From the NCBI RefSeq assembly GCF_949298305.1, contig NZ_CASFWU010000044.1, positions 1-22,110 of the forward strand: a DNA stretch of 22,110 nucleotides, in the 5' to 3' direction. Of this stretch, positions 7,252 through 16,019 are shown piece by piece. Each line of letters starts with the position of its first letter. Position 1 is the first letter of the stretch. Made by a program: the position numbers and the translations under genes. The notes under the pieces are model-generated. The model saw nothing but the letters and a program-made list of their open reading frames with translations, had not been told where the DNA came from and did no database searches. Origin of the DNA: an uncultured Bacteroides sp. (GTDB lineage Bacteria; Bacteroidota; Bacteroidia; Bacteroidales; Bacteroidaceae).

Positions 7252-8619
7252 ATGACAGAACAAAAGACACCTTCCGCATTGGGTTCGGAGAATATAGGCA
7301 AACTCTTGATGCAGTATGCCGTACCTGCAATTATAGCAATGACGGCTTCTTCTTTGTACAACATGGTAGACAGTATTTTCATCGGACACGGCGTGGGCAC
7401 GATGGCCATCTCGGGCCTGGCACTGACCTTCCCGCTGATGAACCTGGCCGCGGCTTTCGGCTCGCTGGTGGGCGTAGGCGCTTCCACGCTGATTTCGGTG
7501 AAGCTGGGGCAGAAGGATTATGACACGGCCCAGCGGGTGCTGGGAAATGTGTTTGTGCTCAACATCCTGCTGGGTGTGGCGTTCACCGTGGTGGTGATGG
7601 CTTTTCTCGACCCGATACTTTACTTTTTCGGCGGAAGTGACGAGACGGTGGGATATGCGCGCGACTACATGGAGATTATCCTGCTGGGCAACGCCATCAC
7701 GCACCTCTATCTGGGCTTGAATGCCGTGCTGCGCTCGGCAGGCCATCCCCAGCAGGCTATGTATGCCACGGTGGCCACGGTGATTATCAATACCATCCTC
7801 GACCCTGTGTTCATCTACGGCTTCGGCTGGGGCATCCGCGGGGCGGCCATCGCCACCATTGTGGCACAGGTCATTGCGCTGGCCTGGCAGTTGAAGCTGT
7901 TCAGCAACAAGAATGAACTGCTCCATTTCCACAACGGCATCTTCCGCCTGAAGCGCAAGATTGTGTTCGACTCGCTGGCCATCGGCATGTCTCCCTTCCT
8001 GATGAACGTGGCGGCCTGCTTCATTGTCATTCTCATTAACCAGGGACTGAAAAAATACGGAGGAGACTTGGCCATCGGTGCGTATGGCATCGTGAACCGT
8101 CTGGTGTTCATTGTAGTGATGATTGTCATGGGGCTAAACCAGGGAATGCAGCCCATTGCGGGTTACAACTTCGGTGCCCGGCTATACGGCCGTGTGACAA
8201 AGGTGCTGAAGTTGACCATCTGTTATGCTACGGTCGTTACTACTTTCGGCTTTTTGGTGGGGATGCTGGTGCCTCGGCTCGTGGTCAGCATCTTTACATC
8301 GGATGAGGAGCTGATCAATCTGTCTGCACAGGGATTGCGCATCGTGGTGCTGTTCTTCCCCATTATTGGTTTTCAGATGGTGACATCTAACTTCTTCCAA
8401 AGCATCGGTATGGCAGGCAAGGCTATCTTTCTCTCTCTGACCCGACAGGTGCTGATTCTGCTTCCTTGTCTGCTCATCCTGCCTCACTTCTGGGGAGCCG
8501 CAGGTGTATGGTACAGTATGCCGGTTTCCGACCTGCTGGCCAGCCTGATAGCTTTGTTTATGCTGTTGGGGCAGTTCCGTCAGTTTAAGGCTGCTTCGCG
8601 CAGTGCTTCGGCCGGTTGA
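7252..8619 (+). CDS. MATE family efflux transporter
   Basis: A 455-residue inner-membrane protein with about twelve hydrophobic segments in two related halves, as in multidrug and toxic compound extrusion (MatE, PF01554) antiporters, which export organic cations or drugs using a Na+ or H+ gradient. The first half begins GKLLMQYAVPAIIAMTASSLYNMVDSIFIG, with the family's N-terminal pattern of Pro in TM1 followed by NMVDSIFIG. LNAVLRSAGHPQQAM and the second-half INQGLKKYGGDLAIGAYGI / GLNQGMQPIAGYNFGAR segments are also typical. The substrate cannot be predicted. The ATG at 7252 follows an A-rich leader and is the first start after the promoter. The gene appears monocistronic. A GC-rich inverted repeat overlaps its stop codon. 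Confidence 0.93.
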   Translation: MTEQKTPSALGSENIGKLLMQYAVPAIIAMTASSLYNMVDSIFIGHGVGTMAISGLALTFPLMNLAAAFGSLVGVGASTLISVKLGQKDYDTAQRVLGNVFVLNILLGVAFTVVVMAFLDPILYFFGGSDETVGYARDYMEIILLGNAITHLYLGLNAVLRSAGHPQQAMYATVATVIINTILDPVFIYGFGWGIRGAAIATIVAQVIALAWQLKLFSNKNELLHFHNGIFRLKRKIVFDSLAIGMSPFLMNVAACFIVILINQGLKKYGGDLAIGAYGIVNRLVFIVVMIVMGLNQGMQPIAGYNFGARLYGRVTKVLKLTICYATVVTTFGFLVGMLVPRLVVSIFTSDEELINLSAQGLRIVVLFFPIIGFQMVTSNFFQSIGMAGKAIFLSLTRQVLILLPCLLILPHFWGAAGVWYSMPVSDLLASLIALFMLLGQFRQFKAASRSASAG

Positions 8620-8628
8620 CATCGGCCG
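8609..8628 (+). terminator. Possible weak terminator overlapping the MATE stop codon
   Basis: CGGCCG (8609-8614) and CGGCCG (8623-8628) form a 6-bp GC stem around an 8-base loop that contains the TGA stop (8617-8619). Only a loose T-rich stretch (CATCTTTTCT, from about 8635) follows, so termination here is uncertain. Confidence 0.35.
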
Positions 8629-8797
8629 GTCGGGCATCTTTTCTCTGGTAAGGCTTGCCCTTGTCGAGGTGGAGTGGTGTTTTCTGTTTCTTGGCGGTTA
8701 TGGTTTTGGAATGTCGCATCCTGATGAGAAAGGAAACGTTGGAGAGAAAAATGTGATTTTTCTGTCCGAACAGACTTATTTATTGATTGAGAATAAT

Positions 8798-8805
8798 TAT
8801 ATTTG
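8798..8805 (+). promoter_or_regulatory. -7 promoter element (TATATTTG) for the cytidylate-kinase-like gene
   Basis: TATATTTG at 8798-8805 matches TAnnTTTG and lies 28 bases before the ATG at 8834. This position argues that the longer open frame starting at 8603 is not used. No strong -33 element is visible. Between 8629 and 8797 I see nothing else. Confidence 0.6.
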
Positions 8806-8833
8806 CTATCCACAATCAGATTATGAAATACTT

Positions 8834-9460
8834 ATGGATGAAAAATTTGTAGTGAACATCGGGCGTCAGTTAGGCAGCGGAGGCCGTGAAGTCGGTGAAA
8901 GGCTGGCTTCGCGATTGGGCATTGATTTTTATGATAAAGAACTGATACAGTTGGCTTCCGAAGATAGCGGCCTTTGTCGGGAGTTTTTCGAGAAAGCGGA
9001 CGAGAAGGCCTCGAAAGGAATTATGGGAGGCCTGTTCGGTATGCGTTTTCAGTTTGTCAGCGAGAGTGCCATACCGATAACAAACTGTCTCAGCAACGAT
9101 GCGCTGTTCAAGGTGCAGAGCGATGTGATACGGAGGCTGGCGGCAGAGAAATCCTGTGTCTTTGTGGGACGGTGTGCCGACTATATTCTTCGTGACCATC
9201 CCCGTTGTGTCAATGTCTTTATTTCGGCTTCGCGCGAAGAACGCATTGCCCGTCTGCGCCGTCTTCATTCCATTTCGGAAGAGCGGGCGGAGGAAATGAT
9301 GGAAAAGGCTGACAAAAAGCGCTCGGAGTATTATAATTATTACAGCAACAAAACGTGGGGAATGGCTTCTACCTATCACCTTTGTGTAGATTCTTCGGCT
9401 TTGGGAATAGAGAAGACCATTGATTTTGTCGAGGAGTTTGTGAAGCTGAAAATTCAATAA
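8834..9460 (+). CDS. Cytidylate kinase-like family protein
   Basis: A 208-residue protein of the cytidylate kinase-like group (PF13189). It begins MDEKFVVNIGRQLGSGGREVGERLASRLGIDFYDKELI, where GRQLGSGGREVG takes the place of the nucleoside-monophosphate-kinase P-loop. It continues with CVFVGRCADYILRDHPRCVNVFISASREERIARL and ends with a Lys/Arg/Tyr-rich lid-like segment (EKADKKRSEYYNYYSNKTWG). These proteins resemble Cmk and presumably phosphorylate a nucleotide or related small molecule, but the physiological substrate of this subfamily is not established. The ATG at 8834 is chosen because it follows a TAnnTTTG promoter and conserved sequence starts at once; the frame stays open upstream to 8603 with no family similarity. 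It is convergent with the AspT-like carrier; a strong terminator separates them. Confidence 0.87.
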   Translation: MDEKFVVNIGRQLGSGGREVGERLASRLGIDFYDKELIQLASEDSGLCREFFEKADEKASKGIMGGLFGMRFQFVSESAIPITNCLSNDALFKVQSDVIRRLAAEKSCVFVGRCADYILRDHPRCVNVFISASREERIARLRRLHSISEERAEEMMEKADKKRSEYYNYYSNKTWGMASTYHLCVDSSALGIEKTIDFVEEFVKLKIQ

Positions 9461-9659
9461 TCTGTTAAAGTTTTCGAGTGGTAAGATTTTGTAAACCAGT
9501 GAATTGGTTTGGTATATAAGGCTCAGATACACAAGTTTTCTAGGATTTTTTTATCAGTTATTCTATCAAACTTTACCTTCTGAAGTCCACCTTCAAGTGG
9601 ACGAGTGTCTTCTTTTCTGCTTTATTACTAACTCAAGTTACTATGTCGTTGGGAAAAGA

Positions 9660-9712
9660 AAATGTCCCGGTATGAAAGTTGACAGGACTTCATACCGGGA
9701 CATTTCCTTTTT
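9660..9712. terminator. Strong bidirectional intrinsic terminator
   Basis: A perfect 17-bp stem (9660-9676 with 9689-9705; AAATGTCCCGGTATGAA against its exact complement) closes a 12-base loop. On the plus strand the stem is followed by CC and five Ts (9708-9712). On the minus strand it is followed by TTCTTTTCCC. It sits between the convergent cytidylate-kinase-like gene and the AspT-like carrier. A smaller hairpin (GTCCAC 9585-9590 / GTGGAC 9597-9602) precedes it; the rest of the gap 9461-9742 shows nothing. Confidence 0.9.
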
Positions 9713-9742
9713 ATGTGACTTGGGTAAGTGCGTGGGCTGCTG

Positions 9743-11407
9743 CTACATCATGGTCAATAGTATCATCTGTCCTGCCAGAATGCGGAGGAACATGGTCAGC
9801 GGGTAGACGGTCGAGTACCCAACGGATGGGGCATCGTTTCCGGATACCTGGTTGGAATAAGCCAATGCGGGTGGATCCGTGTTGCTGCCTGCAATAAGAC
9901 CCATTAGTGTGAAATAGTTGACTTTACAGTACAGACGGGCTATAATTCCGATAATGATTAATGGAATGACGGTTATTAGAAAACCGTAGCCTACATAATA
10001 TAGACCGTCTCCGTTTACTACCGTTTGCACAAAGTGCTCGCCGGCCTCAATGCCTACACTGGCCAAGAACAGTACAATACCTATCTCTCGCAGCATCAGA
10101 TTGGCACTCATAGTGGTGTAGGTCACCAGTTTCAGCTTGTGTCCGAAACGTCCGATGAGGATGGCCACTACCAGTGGACCGCCTGCCAGACCTAGTTTTA
10201 CAGGGGTTGGCATGCCGGGAAATGCAAAGGGAAGACTTCCTAAAAGAATACCAAGGAAAATGCCTACAAAGATGGTGACAATGTTAGGTGTGTCAAGGCG
10301 TTTCAATTCGTTGCCCAGCACGCTTGCCACACGCTCTACGGCATCCTGTTGTCCTACTACCATTACCCGGTCTCCCACTTGAAGCACCAGATTGGGGTCG
10401 GCAAACAAATCCATGCCTGAACGGTTGACGCGAGTCACGTTTACGCCGTACATGCTGCGGAAGTGCATGCTTCCTAACTTCCTACCGTTGATTTCAGATT
10501 TGGTTACCAGGATGCGGCGTGACACCATCGGCATGTCTTGTTTCTCCCAGTCTACCTTAATTTCGCGTCCAATGAAAGCGGTAACGGCCGCAGCGTCTTC
10601 TTCAGAGCAGACAATAAACAATTGGTCGCCGATGCGAAACTCGGTATCCTGATTGGGAATGCTGACATGGCCTTCGTGGCGGATGCGTGAACATACGAAC
10701 GGACGTCCCAGGAAGTCTTTCACCTGAAGCAGCTTCTTGCCGTCGATAGATTCGTTTCTGACCTCCAGATGCAGCATGTGCGGCTGGTGTTTCATGTCGG
10801 CTTCCTGGCTTTGCAGTTCTTTTTCTTCCTTGGAAAGGTTGATGCGGAACAGGTAACGGATGAGGATGATGGATCCGATGATGCCTACAACGCCCAGCGG
10901 ATAGGCACATGCATATCCCAAGGCTATCGGGTCGCCGGTGTAGTGCAGCTGGTTCAGAGCTTCTTGTGCGGCACCCAGACCGGGGGTGTTGGTCACGGCG
11001 CCATAAAGGATACCAATCATCATTGGCAGTTCAACTTGTCCGTTGGCTATGAAGTAAATGCTGAGGGCTACCACAATGTTGAGTATTACAATGCCTACGG
11101 CAAGCATATTCAACGTCATACCTCCTTTCTTGAACGAGGAAAAGAACGAAGGACCTACTTGAAGTCCGATGCAGAAAACAAATAAAATCAGTCCGAATTC
11201 ACGGATGAAGTGAAGAATTTGTAGGTCACCTGTAAAACCGAAGTGTCCCATCAGAATGCCGGTGAAGAGTACAAATGTGACTCCCAATGACACTCCGAAA
11301 ATCTTGATTTTCCCTAATAAGACTCCCACAGAGATGACGAATGCGTATAGGCAAACGATGTGGGCGACTGATGAGGGATCCCAAAGCAAACTTTCTAACC
11401 AGTCCAT
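9743..11407 (-). CDS. AspT/YidE/YbjL-type putative anion transporter with two RCK_C domains
   Basis: A 554-residue inner-membrane carrier of the aspartate-alanine exchanger (AAEx/AspT) family. The N-terminal membrane half (about 1-190) contains ILFVFCIGLQVGPSFFSSFKKGG and GAVTNTPGLGAAQEALNQL. Two TrkA_C/RCK_C-type domains lie in the cytoplasm (about 205-280 and 290-365; FRIGDQLFIVCSEED, LQVGDRVMVVGQQDA). The second membrane half (about 370-554) repeats the pattern in LFLASVGIEAGEHFV and AGSNTDPPALAYSNQ. Family members with known function exchange amino acids or dicarboxylates such as aspartate/alanine or succinate; the substrate here is inferred only as a small anion. Its promoter is the best match in the window. 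It is divergent from mutAB, whose pathway produces or consumes succinyl-CoA. Confidence 0.9.
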   Translation of the reverse strand: MDWLESLLWDPSSVAHIVCLYAFVISVGVLLGKIKIFGVSLGVTFVLFTGILMGHFGFTGDLQILHFIREFGLILFVFCIGLQVGPSFFSSFKKGGMTLNMLAVGIVILNIVVALSIYFIANGQVELPMMIGILYGAVTNTPGLGAAQEALNQLHYTGDPIALGYACAYPLGVVGIIGSIILIRYLFRINLSKEEKELQSQEADMKHQPHMLHLEVRNESIDGKKLLQVKDFLGRPFVCSRIRHEGHVSIPNQDTEFRIGDQLFIVCSEEDAAAVTAFIGREIKVDWEKQDMPMVSRRILVTKSEINGRKLGSMHFRSMYGVNVTRVNRSGMDLFADPNLVLQVGDRVMVVGQQDAVERVASVLGNELKRLDTPNIVTIFVGIFLGILLGSLPFAFPGMPTPVKLGLAGGPLVVAILIGRFGHKLKLVTYTTMSANLMLREIGIVLFLASVGIEAGEHFVQTVVNGDGLYYVGYGFLITVIPLIIIGIIARLYCKVNYFTLMGLIAGSNTDPPALAYSNQVSGNDAPSVGYSTVYPLTMFLRILAGQMILLTMM

Positions 11408-11447
11408 AGTTATTTTAATAATATTTCCAATTTAAAGATTTTTCCTG

Positions 11448-11478
11448 CAAAATTACTTAATAGAAAGGAGTTGGCAAA
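11448..11478 (-). promoter_or_regulatory. Full Bacteroidetes promoter (TTTG-19-TAATTTTG) for the AspT-like carrier
   Basis: On the minus strand the -33 TTTG (11478-11475) is separated by exactly 19 bases from TAATTTTG (11455-11448), matching both consensus elements. The start codon is 41 bases beyond the -7 element. The -33 element lies inside TTGGCAAAGCC (11471-11481), a GGC-TTT-GCC dyad on the minus strand that could be an operator. Confidence 0.75.
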
Positions 11479-11852
11479 GCCTTTTTTGCTGTTTTTTAAG
11501 AAAAACGATAGGATGTATGGTGATTTTGGTAAAATGGATCACAGACGGTAAGAATTGTATCTATTCCTCTTTTAACTGCTTCTTGGGCAGCTGTGTGCGA
11601 AGTGCAAATGCGCTCTTTCCCTTGACCGTTATATTGATATAGATTCATCGATGGAACATTTGGATACTTCCTTAACCTCCGTTCTTAATTCTTTGTTTGC
11701 ATAGTGTGCATTCCCTGTAATTCCTGTGTCCCGACCTGTGGCGTGTGCGGTTCGTTCTCGGAAGAACTGTGTGAGTGGGGTCGTATTCATATTCTCTTGT
11801 GCTTCATTAGAAAAAAATCTTAAAACTTCACACACCGTTTGAGGTTATTCAG
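11479..11852. other. Divergent intergenic region with no recognised gene
   Basis: This is the bulk of the 508-base gap between the AspT-like carrier and mutA. No conserved protein or RNA was recognised. A 68-codon minus-strand frame (11629-11835) has no promoter element or family similarity and is not called. No additional TAnnTTTG element on either strand was found in the middle. The length leaves room for operators or a small RNA, but nothing specific can be supported. Confidence 0.5.
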
Positions 11853-11860
11853 TATATTTG
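11853..11860 (+). promoter_or_regulatory. -7 promoter element (TATATTTG) for mutA-mutB
   Basis: TATATTTG at 11853-11860 matches TAnnTTTG and lies 55 bases before the mutA ATG. No TTTG lies at the ideal distance; the nearest (11838-11841) is only 11 bases upstream. The leader contains a possible nine-codon reading frame starting at the ATG at 11880; its significance is doubtful. Confidence 0.65.
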
Positions 11861-11915
11861 CAAGTCTATTTACGACACAATGATGAATAGCACTTATCTA
11901 TTAATTTAATAAACT

Positions 11916-13781
11916 ATGGCAGACAGTAAAGAAAAACTCTTCTCGGACTTTTCTCCCGTTTCCACCGAACAGTGGATGGAGAAAGTGACAGCCGACCTGA
12001 AAGGCGCTGATTTTGAGAAGAAACTCGTTTGGAGAACAAACGAAGGATTCAAGGTGAAACCTTTCTACCGGATGGAAGACCTCAAGGGATTGAAGACAAC
12101 CGACGCACTTCCCGGCGAATTCCCTTATTTGAGAGGTACGAAGAAAGACAACAACGAATGGCTGGTTCGTCAGGAAATTAAAGTGGAGGATGTGAAGGAG
12201 GCCAATGCAAAGGCGCTGGATATCCTGAACAAGGGCGTTGACTCGCTCGCTTTCCGCGTGAAGGCCAAAGAATTGGATGCAGCCTATATTGAGGCATTGC
12301 TGGAAGGCATCTGCGCCGAATGTGTGGAACTGAACTTCTACACTTGTCAGGGACATGTCGTAGAGCTGGCCAATCTGCTGGTGGAATATTTCCAGAAAAA
12401 GGAATATGACCTGAGCAAGCTTCAGGGTTCTATCAACTATGACTATTTCGACAAAATGCTGGCCAAAGGCAAGGACAAGGGTAATATGGTAGAGACCGCC
12501 AAGGCTCTGATTGCCGCAACGGCTGCACTGCCCGGCTATCAGGTCATCAACGTCAATGCACTGACGCTGAACAATGCCGGCGCATACATCTATCAGGAGT
12601 TGGGCTATGCACTGGCTTGGGGTAATGAATACCTGAACCTGCTGACCGAGGCAGGTGTTCCTGCCGCTACGGTAGCCAAGAAGATGAAGTTCAACTTCGG
12701 TATCAGCTCCAACTACTTCCTCGAAATTGCCAAGTTCCGTGCCGGACGTATGCTGTGGGCCGACATTGTGAATACTTATCTGAACGAGGACGACTGCAAG
12801 TGTGCTGCCAAGATGAAGGTTCATGCTGAAACTTCTTCTTTCAACCTCACCGTATTTGACTCATACGTAAATCTGCTCCGCACGCAGACCGAGGCCATGA
12901 GTGCCGCTTTGGCCGGTGTGGATTCCATGACGGTGGTTCCCTTTGACAAGGCATACGAAACGCCGAATGACTTCTCTGAGCGTATGGCCCGCAACCAGCA
13001 GTTGCTGCTGAAGGAAGAGTCTCACTTCGATAAGGTGATTGACCCCGCTGCAGGTTCTTATTATATTGAAAATCTTACTGTTTCTATTGCCAAGCAGGCT
13101 TGGGATCTGTTCCTCGCCGTAGAAGAGGAAGGCGGCTTCCTGGCAGCTGTGAAGGCCGGCAAGGTGCAAGAGGCTGTCAATGCCAGCAACAAGGCCCGTC
13201 ACGAGGCTGTGGCCAAACGTAAGGAAATCCTGCTGGGCACCAACCAGTATCCTAACTTTACGGAACTGGCCGGTGACAAGCGTCCGTTGGAGGCTGTCTG
13301 CTGCTGTGGTGGTCACGATACCTGCGAGAAGGATGTGCCTTCGCTGAACTTTGACCGTGCTGCCAGCGAATTCGAGGCTCTGCGTCTGCAGACCGAGACT
13401 TCCGGCAAGCGTCCGAAAGCATTTATGTTGACTATCGGTAACCTGGCCATGCGTCAGGCCCGTGCACAGTTCTCCTGCAACTTCCTGGCTTGTGCCGGAT
13501 ACGAAGTGGTGGACAATCTGGGCTTCGCTACCGTAGAAGAAGGCGTTGAGGCCGCTATGGCCGCTAAAGCCGACATCGTTGTGCTCTGTTCGAGCGACGA
13601 TGAATATGCCGAATATGCAGTTCCTGCCTTCAAGGCATTGAATGGCCGCGCCATGTTCATCGTGGCCGGAGCTCCTGCCTGCATGGACGAGCTGAAGGCT
13701 GCCGGTATCGAGAATTTCATCCATGTTCGTGTCAACGTGCTGGAAACACTGAAAGAATACAATGCTAAACTTTTGAAGTAA
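11916..13781 (+). CDS. mutA: Methylmalonyl-CoA mutase, small (beta) subunit
   Basis: Non-catalytic partner of the adenosylcobalamin-dependent mutase that interconverts succinyl-CoA and methylmalonyl-CoA, the route from succinate to propionate in Bacteroides. The 621-residue protein has a TIM-barrel-like mutase domain (about 30-450; FPYLRGTKKDNNEWLVRQE, GISSNYFLEIAKFRAGRMLWADIV, DPAAGSYYIENLT) and a C-terminal flavodoxin-like domain (about 500-621). As expected for the small subunit, this domain lacks the DxHxxG cobalamin-binding motif; the matching position reads MLTIGNLAMRQARAQF. An unusual Cys cluster (C462-C464, H467, C470) lies in the linker. mutB follows after one base, so the two form an operon. 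A TAnnTTTG promoter lies upstream. The start fits the MADSKEKLFSDF opening. Confidence 0.95.
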   Translation: MADSKEKLFSDFSPVSTEQWMEKVTADLKGADFEKKLVWRTNEGFKVKPFYRMEDLKGLKTTDALPGEFPYLRGTKKDNNEWLVRQEIKVEDVKEANAKALDILNKGVDSLAFRVKAKELDAAYIEALLEGICAECVELNFYTCQGHVVELANLLVEYFQKKEYDLSKLQGSINYDYFDKMLAKGKDKGNMVETAKALIAATAALPGYQVINVNALTLNNAGAYIYQELGYALAWGNEYLNLLTEAGVPAATVAKKMKFNFGISSNYFLEIAKFRAGRMLWADIVNTYLNEDDCKCAAKMKVHAETSSFNLTVFDSYVNLLRTQTEAMSAALAGVDSMTVVPFDKAYETPNDFSERMARNQQLLLKEESHFDKVIDPAAGSYYIENLTVSIAKQAWDLFLAVEEEGGFLAAVKAGKVQEAVNASNKARHEAVAKRKEILLGTNQYPNFTELAGDKRPLEAVCCCGGHDTCEKDVPSLNFDRAASEFEALRLQTETSGKRPKAFMLTIGNLAMRQARAQFSCNFLACAGYEVVDNLGFATVEEGVEAAMAAKADIVVLCSSDDEYAEYAVPAFKALNGRAMFIVAGAPACMDELKAAGIENFIHVRVNVLETLKEYNAKLLK

Positions 13782-13782
13782 G

Positions 13783-15927
13783 ATGAGAAAAGATTTTAAG
13801 AACTTAGATATATATGCCAATTTCAAGCCTGCCAACGGCGCTGAATGGCAGAAGGCTAACGGCATCCAGGCTGACTGGAAAACGCCGGAACACATCAATG
13901 TGAAGCCTGTTTATACCAAAGAGGATCTCGAGGGTATGGAACACCTCGATTTCGCTGCCGGTATTCCCCCTTATCTGCGTGGTCCGTATTCTGTGATGTA
14001 CACTTTGCGTCCCTGGACCATCCGTCAGTATGCCGGATTCTCTACAGCTGAAGAGTCCAATGCTTTCTATCGCCGTAACCTGGCCAGTGGCCAGAAGGGT
14101 TTGTCGGTAGCTTTCGACTTGGCTACTCACCGCGGTTACGACCCTGACCACGAACGTGTTGTGGGCGACGTCGGTAAGGCCGGTGTGTCCATCTGTTCGT
14201 TGGAGAACATGAAGGTCCTGTTCGACGGCATTCCTTTGAACAAGATGTCCGTGTCCATGACCATGAACGGTGCCGTTTTGCCCATCATGGCATTCTATAT
14301 CAATGCCGGACTGGAACAGGGTGCCAAGCTGGAGGAAATGGCCGGTACTATCCAGAACGATATCCTGAAGGAATTCATGGTGCGCAACACCTATATCTAT
14401 CCGCCTGCATTCTCCATGAAGATTATTTCCGACATCTTCGAATACACTTCTCAGAAGATGCCTAAGTTCAACTCTATCTCCATCTCCGGTTACCACATGC
14501 AGGAGGCCGGTGCCACGGCAGACATTGAGTTGGCTTATACGTTGGCCGACGGTTTGGAATACCTCCGTGCCGGTGTGGCTGCGGGCATTGACATCGATGC
14601 TTTCGCACCGCGTTTGTCCTTCTTCTGGGCCATCGGTACCAACCACTTCATGGAAATTGCCAAGATGCGTGCAGCACGTATGTTGTGGGCAAAGATTGTG
14701 AAGCAGTTCAATCCGAAGAACCCGAAGTCGTTGGCACTGCGTACCCACTCGCAGACTTCCGGCTGGTCACTGACCGAGCAAGACCCGTTCAACAACGTGG
14801 GCCGTACTTGTATCGAGGCCATGGCTGCCGCACTGGGTCACACTCAGTCGCTCCACACCAATGCTCTTGATGAAGCTATCGCCCTGCCGACTGACTTCTC
14901 AGCCCGTATTGCCCGCAACACACAGATTTACATCCAGGAAGAGACTTACATCTGCAAGAACGTTGACCCGTGGGGCGGTTCTTACTATGTAGAATCTCTG
15001 ACCAACGAGATTGCCCACAAGGCTTGGGAGCACATTCAGGAAATCGAGAAGCTGGGCGGTATGGCCAAGGCTATCGAAACAGGTATTCCCAAGATGCGTA
15101 TCGAAGAGGCTGCCGCTCGTACGCAGGCTCGCATCGACAGCGGTTCGCAGACCATTGTCGGCGTGAACAAGTACCGTCTGGAGAAAGAAGCCCCGATTGA
15201 CATCCTTGAGATTGACAATACTGCCGTTCGTCAGGAGCAGATTGAGAACCTGAAGCGTCTGAAGGAAGGACGTAACCAGGCAGAGGTAGACAAGGCTCTG
15301 GATGCTATTACCGAATGTGTGAAGACCGGTAAGGGCAACTTGCTGGAGCTGGCCGTTGAGGCTGCCCGTGTTCGTGCCACTTTGGGTGAAATCTCCTATG
15401 CGTGCGAAAAGATTGTAGGTCGTTATAAAGCAGTAATCAGAACTATTTCAGGCGTGTATTCATCAGAAAGCAAGAACGATGCAGACTTTGCTCGTGCATG
15501 TGAACTGTGCGAGAAGTTTGCCAAGAAGGAAGGCCGCCAGCCGCGTATCATGGTGGCCAAGATGGGCCAGGACGGTCACGACCGTGGTGCCAAGGTAGTA
15601 GCAACGGGTTATGCCGACTGTGGTTTCGATGTGGATATGGGACCGCTGTTCCAGACTCCGGCCGAAGCTGCCCGCGAAGCTGTTGAGAACGACGTTCATG
15701 TAGTGGGCGTTTCTTCACTGGCTGCCGGTCACAAGACATTGATTCCGCAGATTATCGAAGAACTGAAGAAACTGGGCCGCGAAGACATCGTTGTGATTGC
15801 CGGTGGTGTTATCCCCGCACAGGACTACGACTTCCTCTACAAGGCCGGTGTAGCCGCCATCTTCGGTCCCGGTACTCCGGTTGCCAAGGCAGCCTGCCAG
15901 ATTCTGGAAATCTTGTTGGACGAATAA
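13783..15927 (+). CDS. mutB: Methylmalonyl-CoA mutase, large (alpha) catalytic subunit
   Basis: Catalytic, adenosylcobalamin-binding subunit of methylmalonyl-CoA mutase; 714 residues, the usual length for the large subunit. The N-terminal barrel contains IPPYLRGPYSVMYTLRPWTIRQYAGFSTAEESNAFY (CoA-ester binding region), LSVAFDLATHRGYDPDH, SMTMNGAVLPIMAFYI, ISGYHMQEAGATADIELA and RTHSQTSGWSLTEQDPFNN. The C-terminal B12 domain has the DxHxxG motif (D597, H599, G602; the His coordinates cobalt), followed by VVGVSSLAAGHKTLIPQ and VVIAGGVIPAQDYDFLYKAGVAAIFGPGT. ATG 13783 follows the mutA stop by one base, indicating translational coupling. A bidirectional terminator follows. The epimerase and the MeaB-type chaperone are not in this window. 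Confidence 0.98.
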   Translation: MRKDFKNLDIYANFKPANGAEWQKANGIQADWKTPEHINVKPVYTKEDLEGMEHLDFAAGIPPYLRGPYSVMYTLRPWTIRQYAGFSTAEESNAFYRRNLASGQKGLSVAFDLATHRGYDPDHERVVGDVGKAGVSICSLENMKVLFDGIPLNKMSVSMTMNGAVLPIMAFYINAGLEQGAKLEEMAGTIQNDILKEFMVRNTYIYPPAFSMKIISDIFEYTSQKMPKFNSISISGYHMQEAGATADIELAYTLADGLEYLRAGVAAGIDIDAFAPRLSFFWAIGTNHFMEIAKMRAARMLWAKIVKQFNPKNPKSLALRTHSQTSGWSLTEQDPFNNVGRTCIEAMAAALGHTQSLHTNALDEAIALPTDFSARIARNTQIYIQEETYICKNVDPWGGSYYVESLTNEIAHKAWEHIQEIEKLGGMAKAIETGIPKMRIEEAAARTQARIDSGSQTIVGVNKYRLEKEAPIDILEIDNTAVRQEQIENLKRLKEGRNQAEVDKALDAITECVKTGKGNLLELAVEAARVRATLGEISYACEKIVGRYKAVIRTISGVYSSESKNDADFARACELCEKFAKKEGRQPRIMVAKMGQDGHDRGAKVVATGYADCGFDVDMGPLFQTPAEAAREAVENDVHVVGVSSLAAGHKTLIPQIIEELKKLGREDIVVIAGGVIPAQDYDFLYKAGVAAIFGPGTPVAKAACQILEILLDE

Positions 15928-15952
15928 TCCGCCCGACTGAAGGATAAATTGA

Positions 15953-15991
15953 AAAGCCCGGGTCTCCTTTCATGAGGAAGACTCGGGCTTT
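15953..15991. terminator. Bidirectional intrinsic terminator between mutB and the phosphatase gene
   Basis: AAAGCCCGGGTCT (15953-15965) pairs with AGACTCGGGCTTT (15979-15991) over 13 bp with a single G-U pair and a 13-base loop. TCTTGTTGT follows on the plus strand and the T-rich TCAATTTATCC on the minus strand. It serves the convergent mutB (stop 15927) and phosphatase (stop 16020) genes. Confidence 0.85.
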
Positions 15992-16019
15992 CTTGTTGTG
16001 GGGGAAATGACGTCGGAAC

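Noticed and set aside
8603..8833. Upstream extension of the cytidylate-kinase-like frame
   Set aside because: It would overlap the end of the MATE gene and read through the TATATTTG promoter; family similarity starts only at MDEKFVVNIG.
9585..9602. Second terminator (GTCCAC/GTGGAC hairpin) after the cytidylate-kinase-like gene
   Set aside because: The stem is only 6 bp with a loose T-rich tail, and a far stronger terminator follows at 9660-9712.
11629..11835. 68-codon minus-strand frame in the gap upstream of mutA
   Set aside because: No TAnnTTTG promoter, no recognised similarity and an unconvincing start; left uncalled.
11901..14748. Several long minus-strand frames opposite mutA and mutB
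   Set aside because: These are antisense shadows of strongly conserved mutase genes and have no promoter or recognisable domain.
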